A stretch of DNA of 64,000 bases from Tremella fuciformis (taxonomy: Eukaryota; Basidiomycota; Tremellomycetes; Tremellales; Tremellaceae), in assembly GCA_032768795.1 (NCBI GenBank), contig CP136499.1, forward strand, positions 682,001 through 746,000, read 5' to 3'. A model generated the notes under the pieces. It searched no databases and was not told the DNA's origin. It was given only the letters and a program-made list of their open reading frames with translations. Both the position numbers and the translations under genes were made by a program. Below, in pieces: positions 12,625 to 22,488 of this stretch (its first letter is position 1; each line of letters begins with the position of its first letter).

Positions 12625-14656
12625 GAGTGATCCTGTTGCCCAGGAAGAGCACGATGTGCTGGGTGCCAGGAGAATCTTGGTCCTCGATCGCGATCAAGCA
12701 GCCAGAGACGCTGCCGCAAAGAGAGAGCAAGACTATTGTTTCGAAGCGAGGAGAAAGCTAGTTGCCAAGATAGCCAAGTGGGCATCTTAAAACCCACGAA
12801 TCCATGTGAAATCTCTCGTCTGAAAGGCGTATCTCCTCTGATCAAAAAAACGAGTAGTATGTTCATCGCGGGATGGGAAAGACAGCTGCATAAACCGAGA
12901 ACCAATGTCAAGCTCAGACTCGCCGGGAGCAAGCTTGATCTTCTTGTTGGATGTAGCCTTGTCTCGCTCTGCTGATCGTCTCATCCCAGCCGCTCCCATC
13001 TGGCGGTTCCTCTTGCTAGGTATATCTCCTGACAGTAAGAAGCCTTGAGCTGGCCGCGCGAGCTCCGAGGACCAGACCAGCTTTCTAGTGTCGTCCGCCC
13101 GGTCCACAGCGAGCCATGGGCTCGTTGCCCTGCCCCGATCGTCGACGGAATTATTGCGCAAAACAATCGCCTGTGGTTTGAGCTATGATTCGGCTCGTAT
13201 CGCAAACTCCGACCCACTTCGGGCCCCAGCGTCTCTTCCTGGGCACCCGTCCCGCTGGGCTCCGTCGCCTGGTCGCGCACTGCAACCCGTCCGGTGGCCA
13301 TGGCCGTGTCGCCCAGGCCGTTGTGGCGGCGATGGCTATGGCCGGAGGGTGATCCGGTGCGGTCCTGGTAGACGTGGATCCACGTTCGACGGACTGAACT
13401 GGCAGCCGAGACGTGACGACGCGTTGGAGCCAGCGGCACACAGATGCATGGAAGTTTCACACAAGGCGTGTCAGACCAGACATCGCTATAGAATATCGTA
13501 AGTTACGTAGACAGTGATGATGGTTGGGGTAACCCCTTACGTAACATCTCATCCCCTACTTGAGGTACAGCTCCGGGCTGGTTCGGCATCCCTCCTTTGG
13601 CTCCAAACGCCGATTTGTGGCACATGGCTCAGTTCACCGATCGGTTTGTGAGACGCCCACCTCGACCACCGTACGAGTATATGGCTGGCAGACATGGAAA
13701 CAACGAAAGAGTTCTGCTGTTGTATGATCACTTAAGATTATTGAGATAACGCCGGCGGTAAACCGCATGACCGACAGCCCTGATGCATCATTCATAAGGC
13801 TGACTGACTGATCGCTCGACCCCACTCTTGTCTCGCTCCGCAATGGCTCTCGTTGTCCGCGATCAGCGTGCCGCTGTGGTCCAGCAAATCGGAGGCGCCG
13901 TACAGCTATCAGGTGCCGCTGCACCTCCCCCACCGCATGCAACCCCACCACGCCCAACGCAGCCCACCCCTCGCAGCGGCGGCCCCCGACATAGAAAGAA
14001 AAGGGAGATATCGTACCGCGGAGCGGTCCTGCGGTGCGCCCGTCGGACGCGTTTCCCCCAAGTCTCAGCTCATTCGCAGCATCTTGTTAGGTACACGGAC
14101 GGTACATACGATAGCCACGCAGTCGGCCCCTATCACCGACTGGTTTATGCTCGGAAATGGGCGACAAATGGCAAACGAGTCAGCCATCGAGTCCGTGCAT
14201 CCTGCGCACCATTGGCACCTCTGACATCAGGATGATAGCGGTCGTCCTGCCATTCTTGACTCGGCGACACTTGATAACCGATGCGGCATGTAATGCGGTG
14301 GTCGAGTCTATCAGGGAGGCTCAGCTTGCGAAAATGCAGATAGATGTGTGAATAGGCTTTGTGATTCCATCGGCATGCATGACTTCAACCAGGGGAACGT
14401 CACTAAAACCCGGGCAGCTCCTTGGCGCATGTGCCTGTTTTCATAGACGTTACGCCAAGCAAGGCTACCACCTCACGGAGTGCTTCGCCCGCGTTGTTGT
14501 GGTAGTGAATGATAAGCAGTGGGGAAAGGAAGGGAAGAGAGGCTTAGCAGACCGACCTTTGCAGCGTTGAGCTGGGCTTAGCCATCGAAACGCCACCGCC
14601 CAACTGTCTGTCACGCGCGTTGATCATTGCTCAAAGCAGAATTCTTGGGCAAGGGA
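12625..14656. other. No confident gene
   Basis: An open stretch from 12,560 to 12,790 (ending KLVAKIAKWAS) follows the motor gene in another frame and could be a missed exon. From 13,843 a plus-strand ATG opens a Pro-rich frame (MALVVRDQRAAVVQQIGGAV) for roughly 130 codons, with no domain that I recognise. Nothing else is supported. Confidence 0.4.
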
Positions 14657-15069
14657 ATGGCAATTATCAACGGAACGGGCAGGGGCAAAGGCAAAGAGGC
14701 GCACCTTGCGGAGGGGACAGAGGATTGTTCAGAGCTAAAGGATCGGCGATTCGCGAGGGTATTTGGAAGCTCAGCCACTCGGACGTGAGTGGCATAAGAG
14801 CTCTATGGATGCGAGGACGGATACCGACTTGAAAACTGAAGTGTTCGATATGATCAGAGCAATCGGGCCGGTTCGAAACGCCTCCTCAATCGAGACACTG
14901 GGGAGCATGCTGGCGGAGGCTGCGCCGGCGGCAGGTCGGCAGGGCTGTCAGGTGAGTCGGAGTTCATCAAGCGATGACAATGTAATGTTAGTCGCTAAAG
15001 GGAAATGTGTGAGACGCGATAGTAGAGTCAGCTTGACCCCGTAAAACTGGAGTGCCCCTGGATAGCGAC
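14657..15069 (+). CDS. Probable host gene, 5' part, cut by the Gypsy element
   Basis: An ATG at 14,657 opens MAIINGTGRGKGKEAHLAEG... to a GTGAGT donor at 14,785. A candidate acceptor at 14,815 restores phase into LKTEVFDMIRAIGPVRNA, which ends at another GTGAGT donor near 14,957. A later exon reads VPLDSD up to 15,069, where the retrotransposon begins. If the element and one copy of its 5-bp target duplication are removed, the frame continues DQDAIREAGTLIQ into 22,494 onward. The first intron would be only 31 nt, which is short. I do not recognise the protein. Splice choices are inferred from sequence alone. Confidence 0.4.
15065..15069. repeat. Target-site duplication GCGAC, left copy
   Basis: The five bases GCGAC directly precede the left LTR and recur directly after the right LTR at 22,489-22,493. 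Five base pairs is the usual length for Ty3/Gypsy integration. Confidence 0.9.
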
Positions 15070-15382
15070 TGTCAAGACCGGACGTAGGATAGTCCGCGTC
15101 GAGCTGGGAAGTCGAGGTTGCCTCGCAGGGAGTATGCAATCGAGTAGGGTTACTAGAAGTAGACTGAGAGTACAAGAGATACATTCGACTAGAGATCTTC
15201 TCTACTCGAATGTCTACTATATGTATTCGAAAACCGTTCAACTATACTAGACAGTCCGAGTGCCGCATTTAGCAGTTCGGCTACTTCACCCGGATGAGGC
15301 AAGTGGGCGGTTGGCTGAGTCAGGCCGTGTGGCACTTGGCCTTGTCTCATTCCGCCACAGTCTCAGTGCCACAGTCCTGACA
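15070..15382 (-). repeat. Gypsy 3' LTR (left copy)
   Basis: 313 bp with TGTCA...TGACA ends, identical by eye to 22,176-22,488. Relative to the element, which reads on the minus strand, this is the 3' LTR. Confidence 0.95.
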
Positions 15383-15386
15383 GTCG

Positions 15387-15400
15387 CCCCCCTCTTCTTT
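15387..15400 (-). promoter_or_regulatory. Polypurine tract of the Gypsy element
   Basis: On the minus strand AAAGAAGAGGGGGG lies 4 bp upstream of the 3' LTR, the expected place for plus-strand DNA priming by RNase H-resistant purines. Confidence 0.8.
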
Positions 15401-15601
15401 GATGTCGACCCGACATCCTCGGTTGTTGACATCCTTTATTCGACGTTGCGTCCTTTGGCACTGTGTGTTCGGTTCGTTGAGGTAGATGCCACGCCCGTAA
15501 GCCCGAGAGACGCCGTTGTTTACCCCTTCATGCAAGTTGTTGTTCTGGTTGTTGTGTCCGGACTTCGTCTTTCTTGAGTCGTCTTTCGTACTGTTCTCAT
15601 C

Positions 15602-17281
15602 ATGGTCGACGACGAGCTGGCCGGATTCAATGTTGAGCAGGGCATACAAGATGCCTACGATGAGGCGTATCTCGGTACGGCCTCTGCGGACGACTATCGA
15701 ATTCAACTCCAGGCCGCTCGAGAGAACCTCGAAGCGCAGCCCGAAAATGCCATTTTCAAGTTTGAGGTTGACAAGCTGGTTGCTGCGGGGAAGGCGGCTT
15801 TACGTCGAGAAAGGGATAAATCCGTGAGTCGAATGCCAGTAGACGAACTTCGAGTTAAGCTGTTAGGGTTCCTCTCCCGTAAAGTCGACTCCTGCTCGTG
15901 CTGAGTCGGTATTCCCGCCTATTCAATCGCCTTTCAAGGCTCCCCTTGCTCCCATCGGTCGTCTCTCACCCAAGAAACACATCTTGGATCCCTCTCCTAT
16001 CTCTCGTCAACCACCCTTCGGCTCGAGCAGCATTCCCGAGACACCGGCTAGTCAAAAGGGTCATGTTCATCGCCCTTTGGGCTTCCCTAAGGCCGCATCT
16101 CCGCCTGCCAAAGTCGTGTCTTCGGCTACTGAGGTCGGTCTGAGCGACTTGTTCGGCTCGGCCCCCGACTCGAGCCCGGGTCAGCCGATCCCTACTCCTT
16201 CGCCGACCAAGGCAGGTCGAACTCCTAGTGGGGTGTTCCCGAGGGTTGAAGGCGAAGAGTTGGTGGTCAAGCGTCTGAATCGCGTGTATCGGTACCCGCT
16301 GAAAGAACCGGAGGTCGTTGGACACGACGACTCGAGGATCGAGTCCTTCTACTCGTGGATCGAGTCGTACATTTCGACTCGTACTGGCGACACCGCGGAT
16401 ACCGGGTCGAACATCCTCGAAGCGCTCGACTCCGGCTCGTGGGGCGTCCTGATGGGGGCGGAGCGTTGTGCAGCCTGTGTGTCCCATAATCGCCCTCCCA
16501 TGTCGGGCTACTCGGGTCTACTCTGCGTCTGCCCGGTTGTGGAGGTCGATGGTAGGCGGTATGTGGCGCAGAAGTATGTTTTCGACTTACCGTACCCGAT
16601 TTTTGCTGACGTATAGGTGTCTTGGGTGTATGCTCAAGTCGAAACACTGCACCCTTTCGCCCAACACCGCTCTTGGGCCCCGAGCTCAACTCGTCCTCCC
16701 TGCCGACGAGGTCGTTCGTCGTAAGGGTGTTATCGCAGGGATTCACCGCCAGGCGGCAGCTCTACTTGCAGACGCGAAACCCGGTCTGGCCCGTAATGCT
16801 ATCTTGGAGATCTATAGAATCAATTACTCCGAATATCAGGTAAGTGTAGTCGGATTTTGTCTTGGTCTTGTCGAGATCTGACTTGCAGCATTTGAACCGG
16901 ACTGCATTCCGCGGCGAGTCTCAAGTCGCTCTGCTAGACTCGGGTGATCCTCCGTTGGTGTCTACACTCGACTGGAGCTCTTTGGACGACGCGATGGCCG
17001 AAGGCGCTGAGGAGGGGGTTGCGGGTCCCTCGGTGGTCGGTGGGGGTGGTTTGAAGCGGCTATTGGAGGACTCGCCCGCGCCCTCCATTCACTCGTCTCC
17101 CGACCGGCACCACTCGGTTACTCGACTTCTGTCTGCCCGAGCTGAGTCCCTCGAGTCGGAATCCAACATCCCGCACCGCACGACCCGACTGCAGACCAAG
17201 GAGAAGACTGCCAGTGAGGCGAAGGCGCCACAGCGCGCCGCGCTTGGCGCCCTCAAGACGAAGCGCGGCCGCCGCAAGTGA
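15602..17281 (+). CDS. Antisense, four-exon accessory gene inside the chromovirus
   Basis: Exons 15,602-15,823, 15,885-16,573, 16,617-16,839 and 16,889-17,281 join in phase through GT-AG introns of 61, 43 and 49 nt to give a 508-aa protein starting MVDDELAGFNVEQGIQDAYD. The ATG follows a pyrimidine-rich leader. Residues 1-74 are acidic and helical. About 75-180 is Pro/Ser-rich. A Cys cluster follows (C269, C272, C288, C290, C305, C308, C315) and looks metal-binding. The tail is acidic then basic, ending KTKRGRRK, a likely nuclear signal. It runs opposite to gag-pol and ends 32 bp from the pol stop, tail to tail. I recognise no family. It may be an accessory gene of the element or a captured host gene. 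The clean splice phases and lack of stops argue that it is under selection or newly acquired. Confidence 0.75.
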
Positions 17282-17313
17282 TTGTAGTCCAGGTTGTATT
17301 TTATGCAGAGACC

Positions 17314-20300
17314 TCATGCCGACTCCGTTCTCCAGCGCGGGGCGCGCCTTATGCGTTTCGCATCGGATACTAGGGATTCGACTTGGCTGTCCTTGATGCC
17401 CTTCATCCACGACTCGAACCGCGGGTCCCCCTTTAGAGAGTCTGTTGGTTGCCAGGTTGGTTGTTGGTACCCCTTCCATTTCACAAGGACCTGGTCCTCG
17501 AGTTGTCTTGCCTTACCCCGGGATCGTCGAGCTCGTTTCAGTACCCCTTCGACTTCGTAAAGCTCCTCCTCGCTAGTGTGTGGGGCTGGTGGCGGAGCGA
17601 CCAGCGCGGGTTGCGCTTCGACTCGAGCCCCACGAACGTGCGACAAGAGCTCTACGTTGAAGACTGGGTGAACTCGATTGGCGACCAATTCCGGAGGCAG
17701 GTCCAGTTTATATGCGTTCTCGTTTATCCTTTCTAGTATGGAGTACGGTCCTACGTGACGGTGGTCGAATTTCCTAGTCGGACGGAGCGTGCGCAAGTTC
17801 TTGCCATTTAGCCAGACTTTGTCCCCTACTTGGAAGTCCGGTGTACGTCGACGCTTATCATATTGCTTCTTCCACCCTTCTTGGGCTCTGAGCAAGTTCC
17901 CTCGTATTCGATGGTGCAGCTGTTCTAGCTGCTGAACCCGGTCGGCGGCTGCTGGAACTTGCAGGTCGGACAGGTCTCCTGGCGGATCGACTAGGGTCGT
18001 ACGATATGCTCTCCCGGTGTAGGCCTCCAGGGGGCTCATACCCAGCGAGGCGTGGTGCGTGCTATTGTAGCAGAACTCCGCGTGCGGCAGTAGGGGCACC
18101 CAATTGTCTTGTTCGAGGTTCACATAGTTGCGTAGGTACTGTTCCAGCCACTGGTTCGTTCTCTCGGTTTGTCCGTCTGTTTGTGGGTGGTATGCTGTCG
18201 AGTAGCGCAGGTTGGTTCCTAGGCCTTGGCAGAAGGCTTTCCAGAATTTGGATACGAACAGACTCCCACGATCCGACACTATGCTGTCGGGTATGCCGAA
18301 ACGAGTATATACTCTATCCGTGAAGATTTCGGACATTCCTTTAGCGGTGATCGACTTGTGACAGGGCGCGAATACTGCCATCTTCGAGAAGCGATCCACG
18401 ACAACCATGATGGAGTCGTAGGTATTCGAGGTGGGCAGGTCGACTATGAAGTCCACAGACAGGTCTGCCCATGGTCGTAGTGGCGGTTCGAGCGGTCGAA
18501 GGAGGCCGTACGGTTTCTGTCTCGAGGGCTTGTTTCTTTGGCACTTCTCGCACTCCGCCGCAGATTTCTCTACATCCGTCTTGATGTTCGGCCACCACCA
18601 GTGTTGCCTAATTGCCTGATAAGTCTTTCGGGGTCCAGGGTGACCGGCCGAGACTATATCATGATGTGCCTCGATGACCTCTGTCCGAGACTTCGAGGGA
18701 CAGTAGTATGCTTTCGAGTGTCTATAGTATCCTTGCGTGTCTTGGGTTACTTTTCCGTCCGCGATCAATGATCCTAGCTCGTCGTCCCCTTCGTACAAGT
18801 CGGACGGCGTCTTGCCCAGCAGCTGTACTTGTAGGGAGAGTAGCAACTGTTCTGAGGACAGGAGCGGTCGGAAATTGTGTCCGTTGAGTTCCTGAGACAG
18901 GCTCGTGGCTGTCGAGTCGGTGGGGAGGTAATCCGGTCTTCGACTGAGGGCGTCCGGTTTAGTACTTTGCTTCCCCAAACGATAGGAGATCTCGAAGTTG
19001 AAGTCTGCCATCATCTCTGCCCATCGTGCCTGTCGTCGGGTCAGTTGCTTGGTTGACAAGAAGGTTTCCAGGCTGCGGTGGTCGGTGAGCACTTGTGTCC
19101 GGTGTCGGGCACCTTCCAGGTAGTGTCGCCATTCCTTGAAAGCGTACACGATTGCCAAGAATTCCTTGTCGTGTATCGGGTAGTTCAACTCGGCTGGCGA
19201 CATGACTCGACTCGAATATGCGACTGGGCGCAGCCCATTCTCCCCGTCTTTCTGGGATATGACTGCCCCGATCGCGAAATCGGACGCGTCGGTCTCTACC
19301 ACGCATTCCTGGTCTGGGTCATAGTGTTTCAGGACGGGTCCGGTCGTCATTTTCGTCTTGAGCAGGTCGAACGCCGCCTGGTGCGGTTCCGACCAGGAGA
19401 ACGGGGTCGACTTCCGAGTGAGTTCGTGCAGTGGCTTAGCTACCTTGGCGAACCCTGCTATGAACCTTCGATAGAAGTTTGCAAAACCCAGGAAGGATTG
19501 GACTTCCTTGACGTTCCGAGGTGCTGGCCATGCCGACACCGCTCGCACCTTGTTCGGGTCCATCGATACGCCCTTCGGGTCGATGATGTAGCCCAGGAAC
19601 TCTACGGAGTCGGTATGGAACTGGCACTTGTCGTGTTTTGCGAACAGTTCGAATTTCCGCAGTCGTTGTAGGACTTCTTTGACGTGCCTCTCGTGCTCGC
19701 TCCGTGACTTCGAGAAGATAAGTATGTCGTCCAGATAGACTATGACGAAAATGTCCAGCACATCGCGGAATATGTGGTTCATCAAGTGTTGGAATGAGGC
19801 TGGGGCATTCGTGAGGCCGAATGGCATCACTCGGTACTCGAACAGCCCGAACCGAGTTCTGAATGCGGTTTTCCATTCTTCCCCGGCGGCGATCCGGAGG
19901 AGGTTGTACGCGCCACGTAGGTCTATTTTTGAGTAGATAGTGGCCGCACGGAGTTGGTCTAGTAGATCTCCGATCAACGGTAGGGGATAACGGTTCTTGA
20001 CGGTTATGTTATTCAACTTGCGGTAGTCCACGCAGAGGCGTAAGGATCCGTCTTTCTTCTTTACGAATAAAATTGGCGAGGCCGCTGGCGACTCCGAAGG
20101 TACGATAAAGCCTTTCTTGAGGTTCGTATCCAAGTAGTCTCGGAGGGCCTCCTGTTCGGTCACGGACAGCGAGTAGATCGGGCCGAATGTCGGCTCAGCG
20201 CCGTCGAGTAGCGGGATGCGGTGGTCGAAAGGCCTATGAGGAGGTAGCTTGGTGGCCTCCGACTCCGAGAAGACATCCAGGAACTCGTGGTATTCCGTAG

Positions 20301-20856
20301 GTACCACTTCCTCCATCCGAGGTGGGTCCACGGAGATGGCTCGTAGGTAGATCGCCCCCTTGGGTTCGTCCGTAATCTGTTCGAATGCCTCGGCCGAGAT
20401 GAGGGAGATTGCTTTTAGTTTTCCCGACTTGCCCTGGTGTGATCTCGAGGGAGGAGGTTGAATGGCCAGGTTATCCCAGTCGAGCGTTGGCTTGACTTCT
20501 TTGAAGAATGGCGCCCCAAGGATGATGGGGCCCACATCTAGTCTGGCGACCAGAAATGTAGCTGTGTAAGGCTGGAACCCTTCCCCTAGCAAGAGGGTGA
20601 GGGTACCCTCTTGTTCGATAGCGCTGCGGGAGCCATCCGCTAATCGTAGGGTCTGTTTGATTCTAGAAGGGCGCAATTCGAGTTTCGACTCGATGGCGTA
20701 GGTTTTCTCTATAAAGTTCCGGGAGGCCCCGGTGTCGAGCAGCGCTCGGGAGACTAGTGATTGTTTGTTTGCGATCGCGACAGGTATATGGAAAAGGTCT
20801 GGGGTATCAGGAATAGCTGGCGTCGAGATTGGGAGTGCGGCGAAGGTGGCGGTCAC
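17314..20856 (-). CDS. Gypsy chromovirus Pol polyprotein
   Basis: About 1,180 aa, uninterrupted, counted from 20,856. In order: aspartic protease with DTGAS at about 41-45; reverse transcriptase with YLDD at 374-377 and VDYRKLNNI upstream; RNase H (VVETDASDFAIGA); integrase with an HHCC finger (H...H...CEKC) and a DDE core (DLSVDF, SDRGSLF, QTDGQTERTN); a GPY/F-type stretch (HVGPYSILERI); and a chromodomain at about 1,100-1,142 (YEVEGVLKR...VLVKWKGY). There is no ATG at the 5' end: the frame is open upstream into gag and overlaps it by one base at GCGTGACC, lying in the -1 frame, so ribosomal frameshifting or another recoding event is likely. The chromodomain would direct integration to particular chromatin. 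All catalytic residues checked are present. Confidence 0.95.
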   Translation of the reverse strand: MTATFAALPISTPAIPDTPDLFHIPVAIANKQSLVSRALLDTGASRNFIEKTYAIESKLELRPSRIKQTLRLADGSRSAIEQEGTLTLLLGEGFQPYTATFLVARLDVGPIILGAPFFKEVKPTLDWDNLAIQPPPSRSHQGKSGKLKAISLISAEAFEQITDEPKGAIYLRAISVDPPRMEEVVPTEYHEFLDVFSESEATKLPPHRPFDHRIPLLDGAEPTFGPIYSLSVTEQEALRDYLDTNLKKGFIVPSESPAASPILFVKKKDGSLRLCVDYRKLNNITVKNRYPLPLIGDLLDQLRAATIYSKIDLRGAYNLLRIAAGEEWKTAFRTRFGLFEYRVMPFGLTNAPASFQHLMNHIFRDVLDIFVIVYLDDILIFSKSRSEHERHVKEVLQRLRKFELFAKHDKCQFHTDSVEFLGYIIDPKGVSMDPNKVRAVSAWPAPRNVKEVQSFLGFANFYRRFIAGFAKVAKPLHELTRKSTPFSWSEPHQAAFDLLKTKMTTGPVLKHYDPDQECVVETDASDFAIGAVISQKDGENGLRPVAYSSRVMSPAELNYPIHDKEFLAIVYAFKEWRHYLEGARHRTQVLTDHRSLETFLSTKQLTRRQARWAEMMADFNFEISYRLGKQSTKPDALSRRPDYLPTDSTATSLSQELNGHNFRPLLSSEQLLLSLQVQLLGKTPSDLYEGDDELGSLIADGKVTQDTQGYYRHSKAYYCPSKSRTEVIEAHHDIVSAGHPGPRKTYQAIRQHWWWPNIKTDVEKSAAECEKCQRNKPSRQKPYGLLRPLEPPLRPWADLSVDFIVDLPTSNTYDSIMVVVDRFSKMAVFAPCHKSITAKGMSEIFTDRVYTRFGIPDSIVSDRGSLFVSKFWKAFCQGLGTNLRYSTAYHPQTDGQTERTNQWLEQYLRNYVNLEQDNWVPLLPHAEFCYNSTHHASLGMSPLEAYTGRAYRTTLVDPPGDLSDLQVPAAADRVQQLEQLHHRIRGNLLRAQEGWKKQYDKRRRTPDFQVGDKVWLNGKNLRTLRPTRKFDHRHVGPYSILERINENAYKLDLPPELVANRVHPVFNVELLSHVRGARVEAQPALVAPPPAPHTSEEELYEVEGVLKRARRSRGKARQLEDQVLVKWKGYQQPTWQPTDSLKGDPRFESWMKGIKDSQVESLVSDAKRIRRAPRWRTESA

Positions 20857-22127
20857 GCTGAGGCGTACCTCGCCGCCGCGGGGCTGGGGTACGCCAACTT
20901 GTTTTCCGAATCGTCTTTGTCGAATTTCGTATGATCGAGGTTGGCGTTCGCATTCGGTGATTCGTGTCTAATACCATTGAGGCGGACTGCGTTCGCCCCC
21001 GATGCAGGGCTGTTTCGAGGAGCTCGCGTTTTCGGGGCCGTGGGGCAGTTGGCTACAATGTGATCCGGGCTCTCACAGTATAGACACAGGTTTTTGTCCA
21101 TCCGTCGCTGTCTTTCGCTGGGCGAGATCCTACCCCTCGAGTGTCCGTCGTCCTTCCGATATCTCTGGTTGGTCGGGGGTCGAGAGGGCGGATTCGGGGA
21201 TCGAACGTAGTCCCTCGAAGGTCTGTCGGCGCGGTCGCGAGAGTGAGTTGTCGCCGGCGCCTCGCCGAACCTTTTCGAGGTAGCTCGCTCCGGCTCGCGC
21301 TGCAGCAAGTTGTTGCGGACACTGTCCTGCTGTACATTGAGACGAATCGCTACGTCCGCCAGCTCTTTTAGGGATCTGGGCTCGTGCTCGCGATTCGCTA
21401 TGGCCAGGCGGATCTCGGGTCGCAGACCCGACTCGAACATGTCTCGTAGGCTACGGTCCTCATACTCCACATCGGCTGAGATCGCCAGGAATCGTGCATA
21501 GTATTCCGAGACCGTGCGGGTTTGCGACAGTTTTTTGAGTCGCTGCACCGCAATTCGGTGTCTATCCGGGTCGCCGAACATGTCCTGTAACTCGGAAATG
21601 AAATGGTCCAAGTCGGAGCAAAAAAGGGGTTGTTCGATTTTCGGCCTGTTGAAGTACGGTTCCCACCAACGAAGGGCATTCCCCCGTAGGTAGGATGCCG
21701 CCCAAATGACTTGCCTCCGCGAGTCCAGGCCACCGCCTTGCATGCTAAGGTACATTCGTACCTGGGTAATGTATTGCGGTAGCTTATCGCGGTCACCGTG
21801 ATATTCATCTGGGGGGTTCACCTTGAAGGATCTCGTCGCGTTCAAAATCCTCTGAGCGGACTCGAGCGGCGAGTGGTCGTGGTCGAGATCCGTGTCCGTG
21901 ATCTCTTCCAGGGGTGTACCTTGCGCGGCTCCCGTGTGATGAGTGGTTGCCGGGGTGGCCCGTTCGGCCAATGCGAGACGGGCGGCCGCTAGGGCCGAGT
22001 CGCTCTGCTCCTTGGCTTGGCGAAGCTCGAGTATCTGACGTCGGAGTTCCTCAACCTCCGTAGGAGTGTCGAGGTCCTCCGAGTCCGGGTCGACATGCGA
22101 CCGTAGTTGGCGAGTGGAAGCACTCAT
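20853..22127 (-). CDS. Gypsy chromovirus Gag
   Basis: 424 aa from the ATG at 22,127 (MSASTRQLRSHVDPDS). An in-frame codon at 22,181 lies inside the LTR and is unlikely to be the start. Residues about 25-60 form a heptad-like, Glu/Leu-rich coiled coil. The central part matches the Ty3-type capsid (ALRWWEPYF, SEYYARFLAIS, MFESGLRPEIR). A CCHC zinc knuckle (CLYCESPDHIVANC) occupies about 348-361, followed by a Ser/Pro/Asn-rich tail. The TGA stop overlaps the pol frame. Only about 48 bp separate the start from the 5' LTR, so the leader is very short and holds the primer-binding site. Confidence 0.92.
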   Translation of the reverse strand: MSASTRQLRSHVDPDSEDLDTPTEVEELRRQILELRQAKEQSDSALAAARLALAERATPATTHHTGAAQGTPLEEITDTDLDHDHSPLESAQRILNATRSFKVNPPDEYHGDRDKLPQYITQVRMYLSMQGGGLDSRRQVIWAASYLRGNALRWWEPYFNRPKIEQPLFCSDLDHFISELQDMFGDPDRHRIAVQRLKKLSQTRTVSEYYARFLAISADVEYEDRSLRDMFESGLRPEIRLAIANREHEPRSLKELADVAIRLNVQQDSVRNNLLQREPERATSKRFGEAPATTHSRDRADRPSRDYVRSPNPPSRPPTNQRYRKDDGHSRGRISPSERQRRMDKNLCLYCESPDHIVANCPTAPKTRAPRNSPASGANAVRLNGIRHESPNANANLDHTKFDKDDSENKLAYPSPAAARYASA

Positions 22128-22158
22128 GTTCCTCGACTTGCAATACTCAGTGCGAGTA

Positions 22159-22173
22159 TAGTCGAATGTATCT
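22159..22173 (-). promoter_or_regulatory. Candidate self-priming primer-binding site
   Basis: Two bases inside the 5' LTR, the minus strand reads AGATACATTCGACTA. The LTR itself contains the exact 15-nt complement (minus strand TAGTCGAATGTATCT at 22,283-22,297). If transcription starts at 22,297, the RNA 5' end can fold back on this site and prime, as known for Tf1/sushi elements. A tRNA primer was not identified. Confidence 0.6.
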
Positions 22174-22175
22174 AA

Positions 22176-22488
22176 TGTCAAGACCGGACGTAGGATAGTC
22201 CGCGTCGAGCTGGGAAGTCGAGGTTGCCTCGCAGGGAGTATGCAATCGAGTAGGGTTACTAGAAGTAGACTGAGAGTACAAGAGATACATTCGACTAGAG
22301 ATCTTCTCTACTCGAATGTCTACTATATGTATTCGAAAACCGTTCAACTATACTAGACAGTCCGAGTGCCGCATTTAGCAGTTCGGCTACTTCACCCGGA
22401 TGAGGCAAGTGGGCGGTTGGCTGAGTCAGGCCGTGTGGCACTTGGCCTTGTCTCATTCCGCCACAGTCTCAGTGCCACAGTCCTGACA
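22176..22488 (-). repeat. Gypsy 5' LTR (right copy)
   Basis: 313 bp, identical by eye to 15,070-15,382. It is the promoter-bearing LTR for gag-pol on the minus strand. Confidence 0.95.
22324..22328 (-). promoter_or_regulatory. TATA-like box in the 5' LTR
   Basis: ATATA on the minus strand lies 27-31 nt upstream of position 22,297, the start of the sequence that is complementary to the primer-binding site. Its distance fits a TATA box for that start. Confidence 0.45.

Larger units (their letters stand above)
15070..22488 (-). mobile_element. Complete Ty3/Gypsy chromovirus with antisense gene
   Basis: A 7,419-bp LTR retrotransposon read on the minus strand: 5' LTR (22,176-22,488), gag, pol with a C-terminal chromodomain, an opposite-strand spliced gene, polypurine tract and 3' LTR (15,070-15,382). 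The two 313-bp LTRs start TGTCA and end TGACA, and I found no difference between them by eye. The insertion is flanked by a 5-bp target duplication GCGAC (15,065-15,069 and 22,489-22,493). Protease, RT, RNase H, integrase and chromodomain are uninterrupted. It is therefore recent and probably able to move. Chromodomain and domain order place it among chromoviruses; a self-priming signature next to the 5' LTR suggests the Tf1/sushi type. Confidence 0.95.

Noticed and set aside
12625..15064. Chitin synthase domain downstream of the myosin motor
   Set aside because: I looked for the expected transmembrane and QRRRW-type catalytic motifs in all frames and saw none, so the fusion is not claimed.
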